Origin: an uncultured Oscillibacter sp.
GTDB lineage: Bacteria; Bacillota; Clostridia; Oscillospirales; Oscillospiraceae
DNA length: 64,000 bases
Assembly (NCBI GenBank): GCA_900770295.1
Contig: CAAGJQ010000048.1
Coordinates: 1 to 64,000 of the forward strand
Direction: 5' to 3'
Below, in pieces: positions 41,657 to 50,558 of the stretch. The translations under genes were made by a program, and so were the position numbers. Position 1 is the first letter of the stretch. Each line of letters starts with the position of its first letter. The notes under the pieces are model-generated. The model saw nothing but the letters and a program-made list of their open reading frames with translations, made no database searches and was not told the DNA's origin.

Positions 41657-43096
41657 ATGCAGAAGGTCTCTATCATGCCCGCCGCACTGGCGGACCACAT
41701 TCCACTGCCGGATGAGAAGCGAGTGGCCCGGGAGCTGGCGGATGCCCGGCGGGGATTCGGCCGGAAGATCGTGGTGCTGGACGACGATCCCACCGGCGTA
41801 CAGACTGTCCACGATGTTCCGGTCTATACCGATTGGCGGCAGGACACGCTGGCCCAGGGACTCTCCGAGCCGGGCTCCATGTTCTTCGTATTGACCAATT
41901 CCCGGGGCTTTACAGCGGAGGAAACCGAAAAAGCCCACCGGCAGATCGCGGAACATCTGGTCGCCGCCTCCCGGGAGACCGGCGTGCCCTTCCTGCTGCT
42001 CAGCCGGGGAGATTCCACCCTGCGGGGCCACTATCCCCTGGAGACCGAGGTGCTGCGGCAGACGCTGGAACAACTTCTGCCCGCCCGGTATGACGGGGAG
42101 ATCATCATGCCCTACTTCAGGGAGGGCGGCAGAGTGACCGTGGGAAACGTTCACTATGTCAGGATGGGAGACCAGTTGGTCCCCGCCGGTATGACAGAGT
42201 TTGCAAGGGATACGACCTTTGCCTACTCCTCCTCGGACCTGACGGACTGGTGCGAAGAACGCACCGGAGGCCGGTATCCCGCGGGAGAGGTGACAGCCAT
42301 CTCCCTGGAGGAGCTGCGGAATCTGGAGTATGAGGTCATGCTGGAAAAGCTGATGGCGGTGCGGGACTTCGGAAAGGTCGTGGTCAACGCCGCGGACGAC
42401 CGGGACGTGGAGGTATTCGTCACGGTGCTGCTGCGGGCGATCGCGGCGGGAAAGGAGTTCCTGTTCCGCTGCGCGGCGGGCCTGGTGCGGGTGCTGGGCG
42501 GTGTGGATCACCGCCCGCTGCTGACTCGCGCGGAACTGCGGCCGGAAGAGAGCTGCCTCGGCGGTCTGGTGATCGTGGGCTCCCATGTAAAAAAGACCAC
42601 GGACCAGCTGGAGTGCCTGCTGTCCGCGGGCCTCGCCCTGCACCCTGTGTGCTTTGACGTGGAGACCGTCCTGACAGAGGGCGGCCTGGAGCGGGAGCGG
42701 GACCGTGTGCTTCAGGAGGCAGAGAGGGCCATTCGGAACGGAGAGACGGCGGTGGTCTACACCAGCCGCAAGGTCCTGCGGGTGCGGGAGGACAGCGCCC
42801 AGGAGAATCTGAACCTCAGCGTGCGCATCTCCCAGGCGCTGACTTCGGTGGCGGTAAAGCTGACGGTCCGGCCGGGATTCCTGGTGGCCAAGGGCGGCAT
42901 CACCTCCAGCGATGTGGGCATCCGGGCCCTGGGCGTGCGCCGGGCCTGGGTGCTGGGCCAGGCGGCCCCCGGTGTGCCGGTGTGGCGCACGGGGGAGGAG
43001 AGCAGATTCCCCGGGCTGTCCTACGTGATTTTTCCGGGCAATGTGGGCGATGTAAACACCCTGCGGGATGTTGTGAAAAGATTGATGGAGCCCTGA
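41657..43096 (+). CDS. DUF1537-family acid-sugar kinase, long form
   Basis: A 479-residue acid-sugar kinase, from a different subgroup from the 420-residue one at 25730. It opens with an 8-residue extension and IVVLDDDPTGVQTVHDVPVY, includes LLLSRGDSTLRGHYPLETEV, and in the nucleotide domain FLVAKGGITSSDVGIRALGV and IFPGNVGDVNTLRDVV. Members phosphorylate four-carbon acid sugars (2-oxotetronate, erythronate or threonate). ATG at 41657; the ribosome binding site (AAGGG) is weak, so it may be coupled to the cupin gene. It is followed by an AraC regulator 16 nt on. Two kinases of one family in the window suggest two different acid substrates. Confidence 0.88.
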   Translation: MQKVSIMPAALADHIPLPDEKRVARELADARRGFGRKIVVLDDDPTGVQTVHDVPVYTDWRQDTLAQGLSEPGSMFFVLTNSRGFTAEETEKAHRQIAEHLVAASRETGVPFLLLSRGDSTLRGHYPLETEVLRQTLEQLLPARYDGEIIMPYFREGGRVTVGNVHYVRMGDQLVPAGMTEFARDTTFAYSSSDLTDWCEERTGGRYPAGEVTAISLEELRNLEYEVMLEKLMAVRDFGKVVVNAADDRDVEVFVTVLLRAIAAGKEFLFRCAAGLVRVLGGVDHRPLLTRAELRPEESCLGGLVIVGSHVKKTTDQLECLLSAGLALHPVCFDVETVLTEGGLERERDRVLQEAERAIRNGETAVVYTSRKVLRVREDSAQENLNLSVRISQALTSVAVKLTVRPGFLVAKGGITSSDVGIRALGVRRAWVLGQAAPGVPVWRTGEESRFPGLSYVIFPGNVGDVNTLRDVVKRLMEP

Positions 43097-43112
43097 AAGG
43101 AGGCGGCATGGG

Positions 43113-43997
43113 ATGCGGAACCAGGTGATCGTCCACCGCGTTGTCAAAAACGTCAAACGGAGCGGACAGTATATCGAGCCCCACAGCCATGCCTTTTTTC
43201 ACTACATCTACTCCCTGGGAGGCCATACCCGGGTGACCTTTGGAGAAACGTCTTTTAGGACAGAGCCGGGAAGCCTGGTGCTGATCCCTCCGGAAACGGT
43301 GCACGGCATCAGCAGCCTGGACACCTCCTGCTGCCTGGATCTGAAATTTTCCTGCTCGGAGGCCCTCACGGCGCAGATCACCGGTTTGCCCTGCTATCTC
43401 CGCGCGGTGGATGACCGCGCCAACAGTCTGATCCGCAACATCTTTGAGGAGGCGGTGGGGCAGGAACGGGACTACGATGAGATCATCAACATCCGTCTGT
43501 ATGAGCTGCTGATCCTGCTGCTGCGGCAGCAGAGCGGAGGAGAAGCGGGACGGATGATGTCCTGCTATCCCGCCAGTGCTTTGGACCATGAGAATATCCG
43601 TCAGGCCCTGCAGATCGTGGAGCAGGAACTGGAGACGCCTATCCGGGTATCGGACCTGGCGGAGCGCTGTGGATACAGCGAAAACTATTTCCGGCAGGTG
43701 TTCCGGGAGAGCGTGGGGATGGCGCCCAACGCCTATATCAATCAGCGGAAGATCGCGAAGGCAAAGGAGCTGATGCTGTACTCCGAGCAGAATGTGACGC
43801 AGATCGCGGAACAGCTGGGGTATCAGAGCATCCACTATTTCAGCCGCCTGTTCAAAAAAGTGACCGGCATTACCCCCACAGACTACATCAGCCGGGTCAA
43901 GGACAACCGACCCATCAATATCATCCACAACTCCAATACACCCCGGGGAGAGTTCGAGATCCCGGTGCGGGACATGACTCCGGCGCAGACAGAGTGA
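43113..43997 (+). CDS. AraC-family transcriptional regulator with cupin sensor domain
   Basis: A 294-residue regulator. Residues 1-140 contain a cupin ligand domain (YIEPHSHAFFHYIYSLGGHT, then GSLVLIPPETVHGI). The C-terminal third holds two HTH motifs (VSDLAERCGYSENYFRQVFR and VTQIAEQLGYQSIHYFSRLF) followed by FKKVTGITPTDYI. It likely senses a sugar acid and controls the divergent dehydratase/lyase operon together with its own. AAAGGAGG lies 9 nt before the ATG at 43113. A tail of about 30 residues beyond the HTH is unusual. Confidence 0.91.
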   Translation: MRNQVIVHRVVKNVKRSGQYIEPHSHAFFHYIYSLGGHTRVTFGETSFRTEPGSLVLIPPETVHGISSLDTSCCLDLKFSCSEALTAQITGLPCYLRAVDDRANSLIRNIFEEAVGQERDYDEIINIRLYELLILLLRQQSGGEAGRMMSCYPASALDHENIRQALQIVEQELETPIRVSDLAERCGYSENYFRQVFRESVGMAPNAYINQRKIAKAKELMLYSEQNVTQIAEQLGYQSIHYFSRLFKKVTGITPTDYISRVKDNRPINIIHNSNTPRGEFEIPVRDMTPAQTE

Positions 43998-44020
43998 TCC
44001 TCCTGCCCGAAGGTATACAA

Positions 44021-44053
44021 AAAAGGCGGCTGCCCTTTCGGCAGCCGCCTTTT
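44021..44053. terminator. Bidirectional terminator
   Basis: A 14-bp stem AAAAGGCGGCTGCC with loop CTTTC lies between the convergent AraC and DAACS genes. Confidence 0.9.
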
Positions 44054-44073
44054 CGCATGCGGAGAGTGATGGA

Positions 44074-45300
44074 TTACTTGCCGGCTTTCTTGCTCTCCCA
44101 CTTGGTGACGCACAGGGAGCAGGCGATATCGCCGGTGACGTTCAGGCAGGTGCGGCCCATGTCGAACAGACGGTCCACGGCGACGATCAGGCCGATGTAG
44201 GAAACGGGGATGCCGATGGCTTCCAGCACCATGGCCAGCATGATCATGCCGGCGCCGGAGACGCCCGCGGTGCCGATGGAGGCCAGGGTGGCGGTGACGA
44301 CCACCAGGACCATCTGGCCAATGGTCAACTGCATGCCGGCGCAGGAGGCCAGGAACACGGTGGCCACGCACTGGTAGATGGCGGTGCCGTCCATGTTGAT
44401 GGTGGCGCCCAGGGGCAGCACGAAGGAGGAGATGTCGCTCTCGGCACCCATGCCGTCGGCACACTCTTTGGACACCGGCAGCGTGGCAGCGGAGGAGGTA
44501 GAGGTAAAGGCGAAGATCATGGCCGCGGAAGCGCCCTTGAAGAAGGCGATGGGATTGATGCCGGCGAAGGCCTTGGCGGAGACGGAGTACACCACGACAG
44601 CGTGGATGATATAGCCGATGTAGGCGCACAGCAGCACCAGGGCCAGAGAGCCCAGGATAGAGGCACCCTGGGTGGCGACGACCCATGCCATGTAGGTGAA
44701 CACGCCGATGGGGGCCAGGCTGATGACGAAGCCCATCAGCTTCTCAATCACAGAGTAGAAGGAGGACACGATGTCCCGGCACAGCTTGGCCTTCTCGCCG
44801 GCAGCCATGATGGAGCCGCCGAAGAACAGGGCGATGACGATGACCTGCAGCATGTTGGCGTTGGAGAAGGACTGCCACATGTTGGTGGGGAAGATGGAGA
44901 CCAGGGTGGACATGAAGCCGCCGTACTCCTTGGCTTCATACTCGGCGGACTGGGCGGCGTCAGCCAGGTTGGGGAACAGGCCAGCGCTGTTGAAAATGTT
45001 GGCCAGGACCAGGCCAATGACGCAGGCAATGGCTGTGGTGCAGAGGAAGTAGACCACGGTCTTGACGCCGACGGAGCCAACCTTCTTCATGTCGCCCATG
45101 GACAGGATACCGTCGATCATGGAGAACAGAACCACGGGGACGACAATGAACTTCAGCAGGTTGACGAAGATGTCGCCGAAGGGCTTCAGGTAATTGGCGG
45201 TGAAATCACCCAGACCCGCGAAGTAGCAGATCAGGCCGACTGCGATACCCAGGACCAGGGCAAGCAGGATCTGCATGGGAAGACTCATTTTTTTCTTCAT
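44074..45300 (-). CDS. DAACS-family dicarboxylate/amino acid:cation symporter (second copy)
   Basis: A 408-residue symporter of the same family as 23044-24333 but clearly divergent from it. It keeps TSTSSAATLPVS, the GATINMDGTAIYQ motif and GTAGVSGAG in the second hairpin. Sodium/proton-coupled uptake of an acidic amino acid, serine/threonine or dicarboxylate is expected. GAGGTGA precedes the ATG by 5 nt. It is a single gene with a strong promoter (45403-45431). The neighbouring racemase-family gene, 220 bp upstream on the same strand, ends at its own terminator. Confidence 0.93.
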   Translation of the reverse strand: MKKKMSLPMQILLALVLGIAVGLICYFAGLGDFTANYLKPFGDIFVNLLKFIVVPVVLFSMIDGILSMGDMKKVGSVGVKTVVYFLCTTAIACVIGLVLANIFNSAGLFPNLADAAQSAEYEAKEYGGFMSTLVSIFPTNMWQSFSNANMLQVIVIALFFGGSIMAAGEKAKLCRDIVSSFYSVIEKLMGFVISLAPIGVFTYMAWVVATQGASILGSLALVLLCAYIGYIIHAVVVYSVSAKAFAGINPIAFFKGASAAMIFAFTSTSSAATLPVSKECADGMGAESDISSFVLPLGATINMDGTAIYQCVATVFLASCAGMQLTIGQMVLVVVTATLASIGTAGVSGAGMIMLAMVLEAIGIPVSYIGLIVAVDRLFDMGRTCLNVTGDIACSLCVTKWESKKAGK

Positions 45301-45402
45301 ACACTCACCTCATAAAAATTATTCTCTCTCTCTTGCACTTCTTCCAGAAACGGTTTTTGCTCTCACAAAAAAGTACAAAATACCGCTCTGTAAATTGGCT
45401 AT

Positions 45403-45431
45403 ATTATACCAAAACAGAGACGCCTTGTAAA
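45403..45431 (-). promoter_or_regulatory. Promoter of the second DAACS gene
   Basis: Minus strand TTTACA (45426-45431), 17-bp spacer, TATAAT (45403-45408). Confidence 0.8.
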
Positions 45432-45481
45432 GGTGATTTCCGAAAAATGTAAATTATATTAAGGAAATATGAATAAAAAGA

Positions 45482-45510
45482 CTTCGGCCCGTGAGTTTTA
45501 CGGGCCGAAG
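45482..45510 (-). terminator. Terminator of the racemase-family gene
   Basis: CTTCGGCCCG / CGGGCCGAAG with a 9-nt loop, followed on the minus strand by TCTTTTTA. Confidence 0.85.
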
Positions 45511-45520
45511 ATGACGGAAT

Positions 45521-46225
45521 TTATTCATTCACAGAATAGCCGCAGAAGCGGATGGCGGTTTTCGCCAGTTCTGCGGTGGGATCCACCGTGGGGACACGCA
45601 GCCCCAGAAGCTCCGCTGCCAGAGGCAGCTCCGTACAGCCCAGAATAAAATAATCGGCTCCCTGAACAGACAGCGCGCGGAGAACGGACTCCATATCCGC
45701 GCGGTAAGAATCCGGGGCGCGTCCGGCTTTCACGCCGTCGTAGATGACCCGCATCAGGGCGTCCTGCTCGGCCGGGGCGGGGATCAGAAAGGGAACTTGC
45801 TGGGAAGACAGCGCTTTCTGGTACAGTCCGGCGGCCAGAGTGCCTTTTGTGGCCAACACGGCGGCAGTCCTGCCGGGAAATCGGACACGGCAGGCGGAGG
45901 CGGTTGCCTCCAGCATGCTGAGAAATGGAACAGCCGTCAGGGCCTGCAGCCGGGGGAGAAAATAGTGGGCCGTGTTACAGGGCATGATGATGCAGTCCGC
46001 GCCGCAGGCCTCCAGCTTTCGGAGAGAGTCCGTCATGGCGGGCAGGGGATCGATACCGCCGGATAAGATGGCGGCGGTACGGTCGGGGATGGAGGCATTG
46101 TCATCGATGTAAATGCGGATGTGGTCGTTGTCCCGGGCCGCATCCGTCAAAAGAACGATCTTGCGGAACAGGTCCGCTGTGGCGAGAGGCCCCATGCCCC
46201 CCAGGATACCGATAGATTTTTTCAT
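45521..46225 (-). CDS. Aspartate/glutamate racemase family protein
   Basis: A 234-residue two-domain member of the Asp/Glu racemase superfamily. KSIGILGGMGPLATADLF begins domain 1. The two catalytic cysteines are in IIMPCNTAHYFLP (near residue 80) and FILGCTELPLAAE (near 190), so a true two-base racemase is possible. YgeA-like broad-specificity amino acid racemases share this pattern. ATG at 46225 with GAGGTG 6 nt upstream. It follows the TauE-like permease by 10 nt on the same strand. Confidence 0.88.
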   Translation of the reverse strand: MKKSIGILGGMGPLATADLFRKIVLLTDAARDNDHIRIYIDDNASIPDRTAAILSGGIDPLPAMTDSLRKLEACGADCIIMPCNTAHYFLPRLQALTAVPFLSMLEATASACRVRFPGRTAAVLATKGTLAAGLYQKALSSQQVPFLIPAPAEQDALMRVIYDGVKAGRAPDSYRADMESVLRALSVQGADYFILGCTELPLAAELLGLRVPTVDPTAELAKTAIRFCGYSVNE

Positions 46226-46235
46226 ATACAGCACC

Positions 46236-47060
46236 TCAGCTCCAGAATTCTGGAAACAGCAGCTCACTGCCGACCTTGATGGTCAACAGGATCAGCACAA
46301 TGACAACCGTGGGGCGGACGATCCTGCTTCCGTTTTTGATAGCCAGTCCGGCACCGATGTAATGGCCAGCTATGGAGGCCACGGAGGCGATGAGCCCCAC
46401 GCCGATGAACACCTTGCCGGCCATCAGGGCGGTGAACAGGCTGCCCAGGTTGGAGGACAGGTTGATGACTTTGACGCCGCCCGCGGCGTGGCGGGTGTCC
46501 ATCTTGGCCAGACGGATGAAAATGATCATCAGGAAGGTGCCAGTGCCGGGGCCGTAGTAGCCGTCATAGGCGCCGATGACCAGCGCGCCGGCCCAGACGA
46601 TGAGCGCCTGCTTCCTGAAATCGATCTCACCGGGCTCATCGGGCCACTCGTGGTTCCGCAGCGTGATGAAGGCGACCACCGGCAGAACAATCAGAAGCAG
46701 ATATTTCAGGATGACATCCGGCGTGTGGAGCTGTAGCCAGGTACCGCCCATGGACCCCAGCAGAGCCAGGACGATGGAAGGGGCGAACAGTTTCCAGTCC
46801 ACAAATCCGTTTTTAATGAACCGGGCGGTGGAAAATATCGTGCCGATGCCGGAGGAGAGCTTGTTGGTGCCCAGAGCGCAATAGGTGGGAAGACCGGTAA
46901 AGGCAATTAAGTAAGTGGGCACAGAGATGATGCCGCCGCCTCCGGCAATGGCATCCATGAAGGACGCCAGAAAGACGCCCACACAAATCAAAAGAATGAT
47001 CCACAGGGGGAATCCGTTCACAGTAAAATCGGTAAACAGAGACATAACAGCATCAAACAT
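46236..47060 (-). CDS. TauE/SafE-family permease
   Basis: A 274-residue, eight-helix membrane protein of the TauE/SafE (sulfite/organic acid exporter) family. The two conserved half-repeats are visible: FMDAIAGGGGIISVPTYLIA with LGTNKLSSGIGTIFSTARFI, then GAYDGYYGPGTGTFLMIIF with VKVINLSSNLGSLFTALMAG. ATG at 47060, GGAGG 6 nt upstream; an open frame upstream adds 23 unlikely residues. It is co-transcribed with the racemase-family gene. Substrates of this family include sulfite, sulfoacetate and carboxylates, and none is indicated here. Confidence 0.88.
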   Translation of the reverse strand: MFDAVMSLFTDFTVNGFPLWIILLICVGVFLASFMDAIAGGGGIISVPTYLIAFTGLPTYCALGTNKLSSGIGTIFSTARFIKNGFVDWKLFAPSIVLALLGSMGGTWLQLHTPDVILKYLLLIVLPVVAFITLRNHEWPDEPGEIDFRKQALIVWAGALVIGAYDGYYGPGTGTFLMIIFIRLAKMDTRHAAGGVKVINLSSNLGSLFTALMAGKVFIGVGLIASVASIAGHYIGAGLAIKNGSRIVRPTVVIVLILLTIKVGSELLFPEFWS

Positions 47061-47221
47061 CCGGAACCTCCGAAAAGAAAACTTTTCCAAAATCCAAATC
47101 ATTGTAACAGCAGACGGGCGCAAAATCAATATACTGGGAAAATATGGATATCCGCTCGATGCGCAAGAATCTGTAAGGAAAAAAGAAAATTTCAGTCAAA
47201 CGATTGCGCAAATTGACGAAA

Positions 47222-47242
47222 TTTACCAAATTATCTGGTAAA
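47222..47242. promoter_or_regulatory. Candidate operator (TTTACCA-N7-TGGTAAA)
   Basis: A perfect 7-7-7 inverted repeat in the 370-bp gap between the divergent TauE-like and glgB genes. It is of a type bound by GntR/LacI-like repressors. The rest of this gap holds the glgB promoter and nothing else I can identify. Confidence 0.45.
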
Positions 47243-47302
47243 AACGACAAAGAAACCGGTGGAATATACCAAAACGGCAATCCTTTTTCGACAGGACCAT
47301 CC

Positions 47303-47331
47303 TTGACGGTATTTCGCCCAAGAAGTATAAT
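47303..47331 (+). promoter_or_regulatory. Promoter of the glycogen operon
   Basis: TTGACG (47303-47308), 17-bp spacer, TATAAT (47326-47331); the leader to the glgB ATG is about 93 nt. Confidence 0.85.
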
Positions 47332-47430
47332 AAATACAATATATTGTGTATGTGTAAAGGAAATCTAATGTAGAAAACAACGAAAACCCGCCGCCATAAG
47401 GTATGTGGGAGGCGGTGAGAGGAGTTTTAC

Positions 47431-49353
47431 ATGGCAAAAAACGATCAAGCTCAACGCTTTCATGCCGGCACTTTGACGGACGGCTGGCGCTGGTTTGGCG
47501 CGCATCCCGCGGAGAAAAAAGGAGAGAAGGGATGGAGCTTCCGGGTATGGGCCCCCCATGCCAAGAGCGTGTCCGTGGTCGGTGATTTCAACAACTGGAA
47601 CGGAAAGGCCAACCGCCTGACCCGCAAGGGCGAGGTCTGGGAGGGCTTTATCCCGGGCCTGCCCGAGTACAGTACGTATAAATACGCGGTGACGGGACCG
47701 GACGGGACGACGCACCTGAAAGCTGACCCCTATGGCTTCCATACCGAGACCCGGCCTGCCACAGCCAGTAAGCTGTACGACATCGATGGCTTCAAATGGA
47801 CGGATAAGTCCTTCCGGGAAAAGAAGCTGAAGCACCAGGTCTATGATTCTCCGCTGAACATCTACGAGGTCCATCTGGGCTCCTGGAAAAAGCGGGCCAA
47901 TGGCGACTACATCGATTATAAGGACCTGGCCAGGGACCTGGCGGCCTATGTGAAGGAAATGGGCTACACGGCCATCGAGCTGCTGCCGGTGACGGAGCAT
48001 CCGCTGGATGACTCCTGGGGCTATCAGTGCACCGGCTACTTCGCCCCCACCTCCCGGTTTGGAAAGCCCAAGGACTTCATGTGGTTCGTGAACCACATGC
48101 ATAAAAACGGCATCTCCGTCCTGCTGGACTGGGTCCCCGCCCACTTCTGCAAGGACGAGCAGGGCCTGTACCAGTTTGACGGCACCTGCTGCTACGAGTA
48201 CAGCGACCCCAACAAGTGGGAGCACGCCAGCTGGGGCACCCGGGTCTTTGACTACGGCCGTCCCGAGGTCAAGAGTTTCCTGTTCTCCTCCGCCCGCTTC
48301 TGGCTGGAGGAGTACCACATCGACGGACTGCGGGTGGACGCCGTGGCGTCCATGCTGTATCTGGACTACGACCGCCAGGGCGGCGCCTGGACGCCCAACA
48401 AATACGGCGGACACGAGAACCTGGAGGCCATCGACTTCCTGCGGGAGCTGAACGCCATGGCCTTCAGCGTGGACCCCGGTGTCATGATGATCGCGGAGGA
48501 GTCCACCGCCTGGCCCCTGGTGACCCGGCCTGCCGACGTGGGCGGTCTGGGCTTCAACCTGAAGTGGAACATGGGCTGGATGAACGACATGTGCCACTAC
48601 CTGAAGATGGACCCCTGGTTCCGTCAGGACCATCACAAGGACATCACCTTCTCCATGATGTACGCCTTCTCGGAGAACTTCGTCCTGCCCATCTCCCACG
48701 ACGAGGTGGTCCACATGAAGGGCTCCGTGGTGGGCAAGATGCCCGGCGACTACACCAACCAGCTGCGCTGCACGAGAGGGTTCTACGCCTACCTCCTGGC
48801 ACACCCCGGCAAGAAGCTGCTGTTCATGGGAGCGGAGCTGGGCCAGTGGCACGAGTGGAATTCCAACGAGCAGCTGGACTGGTACCTGCTGGAGAAGGAG
48901 GAGAACCAGAAGATCCACCGGTTCTTCAAGGACGCCAACGCCTTCTATAAGAAGGAGCCTGCCCTGTGGCAGATCGACTTCAGCTGGGAGGGCTTCGAGT
49001 GGCTGGTGCCCGATGACAACCACAACAATGTGGTGGTGTTCCTGCGGAAGGACAAAAAGGGCCGCGACCTGCTGTGCGCCATCAACTTCTCACCCAATAC
49101 CTATGAAAATTACCGGATGGGCGTCCCTGCTCACCGGAAATATACCCCCGTATTCAATACCGACGATGCCGAGTACGGCGGCGACGGTTTCGGAGACACC
49201 GAGCCTGTCAAGGTGGAGGCTATCCCCTCTCATGGAAAAGAGTACTCCGCCGCCATCCGCATCCCGGCCTTCGGCGCAGTATTCCTGCGGGGAGAAGGCA
49301 GTATCCCGAAACCCAGGAAGAAAAAACAGGCAAAGGAGCTGGAGAAACAATGA
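47431..49353 (+). CDS. glgB: 1,4-alpha-glucan branching enzyme
   Basis: A 640-residue GH13 branching enzyme that makes the alpha-1,6 branches of glycogen. A CBM48 domain comes first (FRVWAPHAKSVSVVGDFNNW). The TIM barrel then carries the catalytic Asp near 302 (IDGLRVDAVASMLY), Glu near 356 (MMIAEESTAWP) and the transition-state Asp near 420 (LPISHDEVVHMKGS). A C-terminal beta domain and a lysine-rich end (KPRKKKQAKELEKQ) follow. GAGAGGAG is 6-7 nt before the ATG. First gene of glgBCDAP; its stop overlaps the glgC start (ATGA). Confidence 0.96.
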   Translation: MAKNDQAQRFHAGTLTDGWRWFGAHPAEKKGEKGWSFRVWAPHAKSVSVVGDFNNWNGKANRLTRKGEVWEGFIPGLPEYSTYKYAVTGPDGTTHLKADPYGFHTETRPATASKLYDIDGFKWTDKSFREKKLKHQVYDSPLNIYEVHLGSWKKRANGDYIDYKDLARDLAAYVKEMGYTAIELLPVTEHPLDDSWGYQCTGYFAPTSRFGKPKDFMWFVNHMHKNGISVLLDWVPAHFCKDEQGLYQFDGTCCYEYSDPNKWEHASWGTRVFDYGRPEVKSFLFSSARFWLEEYHIDGLRVDAVASMLYLDYDRQGGAWTPNKYGGHENLEAIDFLRELNAMAFSVDPGVMMIAEESTAWPLVTRPADVGGLGFNLKWNMGWMNDMCHYLKMDPWFRQDHHKDITFSMMYAFSENFVLPISHDEVVHMKGSVVGKMPGDYTNQLRCTRGFYAYLLAHPGKKLLFMGAELGQWHEWNSNEQLDWYLLEKEENQKIHRFFKDANAFYKKEPALWQIDFSWEGFEWLVPDDNHNNVVVFLRKDKKGRDLLCAINFSPNTYENYRMGVPAHRKYTPVFNTDDAEYGGDGFGDTEPVKVEAIPSHGKEYSAAIRIPAFGAVFLRGEGSIPKPRKKKQAKELEKQ

Positions 49354-50558
49354 AAAAAGAATGTATCGCCATGCTGCTGGCCGGCGGCCAGGGCAGCAGA
49401 CTGTACGTCCTCACCGGAGACATGGCCAAGCCCGCCGTACCCTTTGGCGGCAAGTACCGCATCATCGACTTCCCCCTGTCCAACTGCATCAACTCCGGTA
49501 TCGACACGGTCGGCGTTCTGACCCAGTATCGTCCTCTGGAACTGAACAGCTATATCGGCAGCGGCCAGCCCTGGGACCTGGACGGCAGCACCGGCGGCGT
49601 CCACATCCTGCCCCCCTATCAGGGCAGCAAGGGCGGCACCTGGTACAAGGGCACGGCCAACGCCATCTATCAGAACATCGGCTTCATCGACCTGTACGAC
49701 CCCGAGTATGTGGTCATCCTCTCCGGCGACCACATCTATAAAATGGACTACTCCGACATGGTGAAGCGCCATGAGGAGGCCAATGCCGCCTGCACCATCT
49801 CCGTCATGGAGGTGCCCTGGTCCGAGGCGTCCCGCTTCGGCATCATGGCGGTGGACGGCGACGACATGATCACCGAGTTCGCCGAAAAACCCAAGGAGCC
49901 CAAGAGCAACCTGGCCTCCATGGGTATCTACGTCTTCTCCTGGAAGGCCCTGCGGAAGTATCTGACCGAGGACGAGGCCGACCCCAACTCCGAGAACGAC
50001 TTCGGCAAGAACGTCATCCCCGCCATGCTGAACAACGGTGAGCGCATGGCCGCCTACCGTTTCGCCGGCTATTGGAAGGACGTGGGCACGCTGGAGTCCC
50101 TGTGGGACGCCAACATGGACATGCTGTCCCCCGAGTCCGGCCTGGATCTGGCGGATGAGTCCTGGCCCATCTACGCCCGCTCCGTCAACGCGCCTCCTAC
50201 ATACATGGGCTTGGACGCCAGAGTCACCCACAGCGCTATCAACCGCGGCAGCACCCTGGAGGGCACGGTGGAGAATTCCGTTCTGTCCCCCAGTGTCACC
50301 GTGGGCAAGGGCGCCCGGGTCAGCTATTCCGTGCTGATGCCCGGGACCGTGGTGGAGCCCGGCGCCGTGGTGGAATACGCCATCCTGGGCGAAAACTGCC
50401 GCATCGGCGCGGACAGCCACGTGGGCGGCACGCCGGAGTCTGCGGAGGGAGGCGCCTGGGGCCTGACGGTCCTGGCCCCCAACTGCACCGTGGAGAGCGG
50501 AAGGCAGGTCCGGCCCGGCGTGATGTTGGGCCGCAATGGTGAGGAGGTGTCCAAATGA
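49350..50558 (+). CDS. glgC: Glucose-1-phosphate adenylyltransferase catalytic subunit
   Basis: A 402-residue ADP-glucose pyrophosphorylase, which makes ADP-glucose from glucose-1-phosphate and ATP and is the committed step of glycogen synthesis. The nucleotide-binding start is LLAGGQGSRLYVLTGDMAKP, then GGKYRIIDFPLSNCINSG, ILSGDHIYKMDY and the sugar-binding FAEKPKEPKSN. A left-handed beta-helix follows (repeats near 290-380). Unusually, the N-terminal Arg-Leu motif is followed by YVLTGDMAKP rather than the commoner LT-RAKPAV. It overlaps both glgB and glgD by 4 nt. Confidence 0.95.
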   Translation: MKKECIAMLLAGGQGSRLYVLTGDMAKPAVPFGGKYRIIDFPLSNCINSGIDTVGVLTQYRPLELNSYIGSGQPWDLDGSTGGVHILPPYQGSKGGTWYKGTANAIYQNIGFIDLYDPEYVVILSGDHIYKMDYSDMVKRHEEANAACTISVMEVPWSEASRFGIMAVDGDDMITEFAEKPKEPKSNLASMGIYVFSWKALRKYLTEDEADPNSENDFGKNVIPAMLNNGERMAAYRFAGYWKDVGTLESLWDANMDMLSPESGLDLADESWPIYARSVNAPPTYMGLDARVTHSAINRGSTLEGTVENSVLSPSVTVGKGARVSYSVLMPGTVVEPGAVVEYAILGENCRIGADSHVGGTPESAEGGAWGLTVLAPNCTVESGRQVRPGVMLGRNGEEVSK

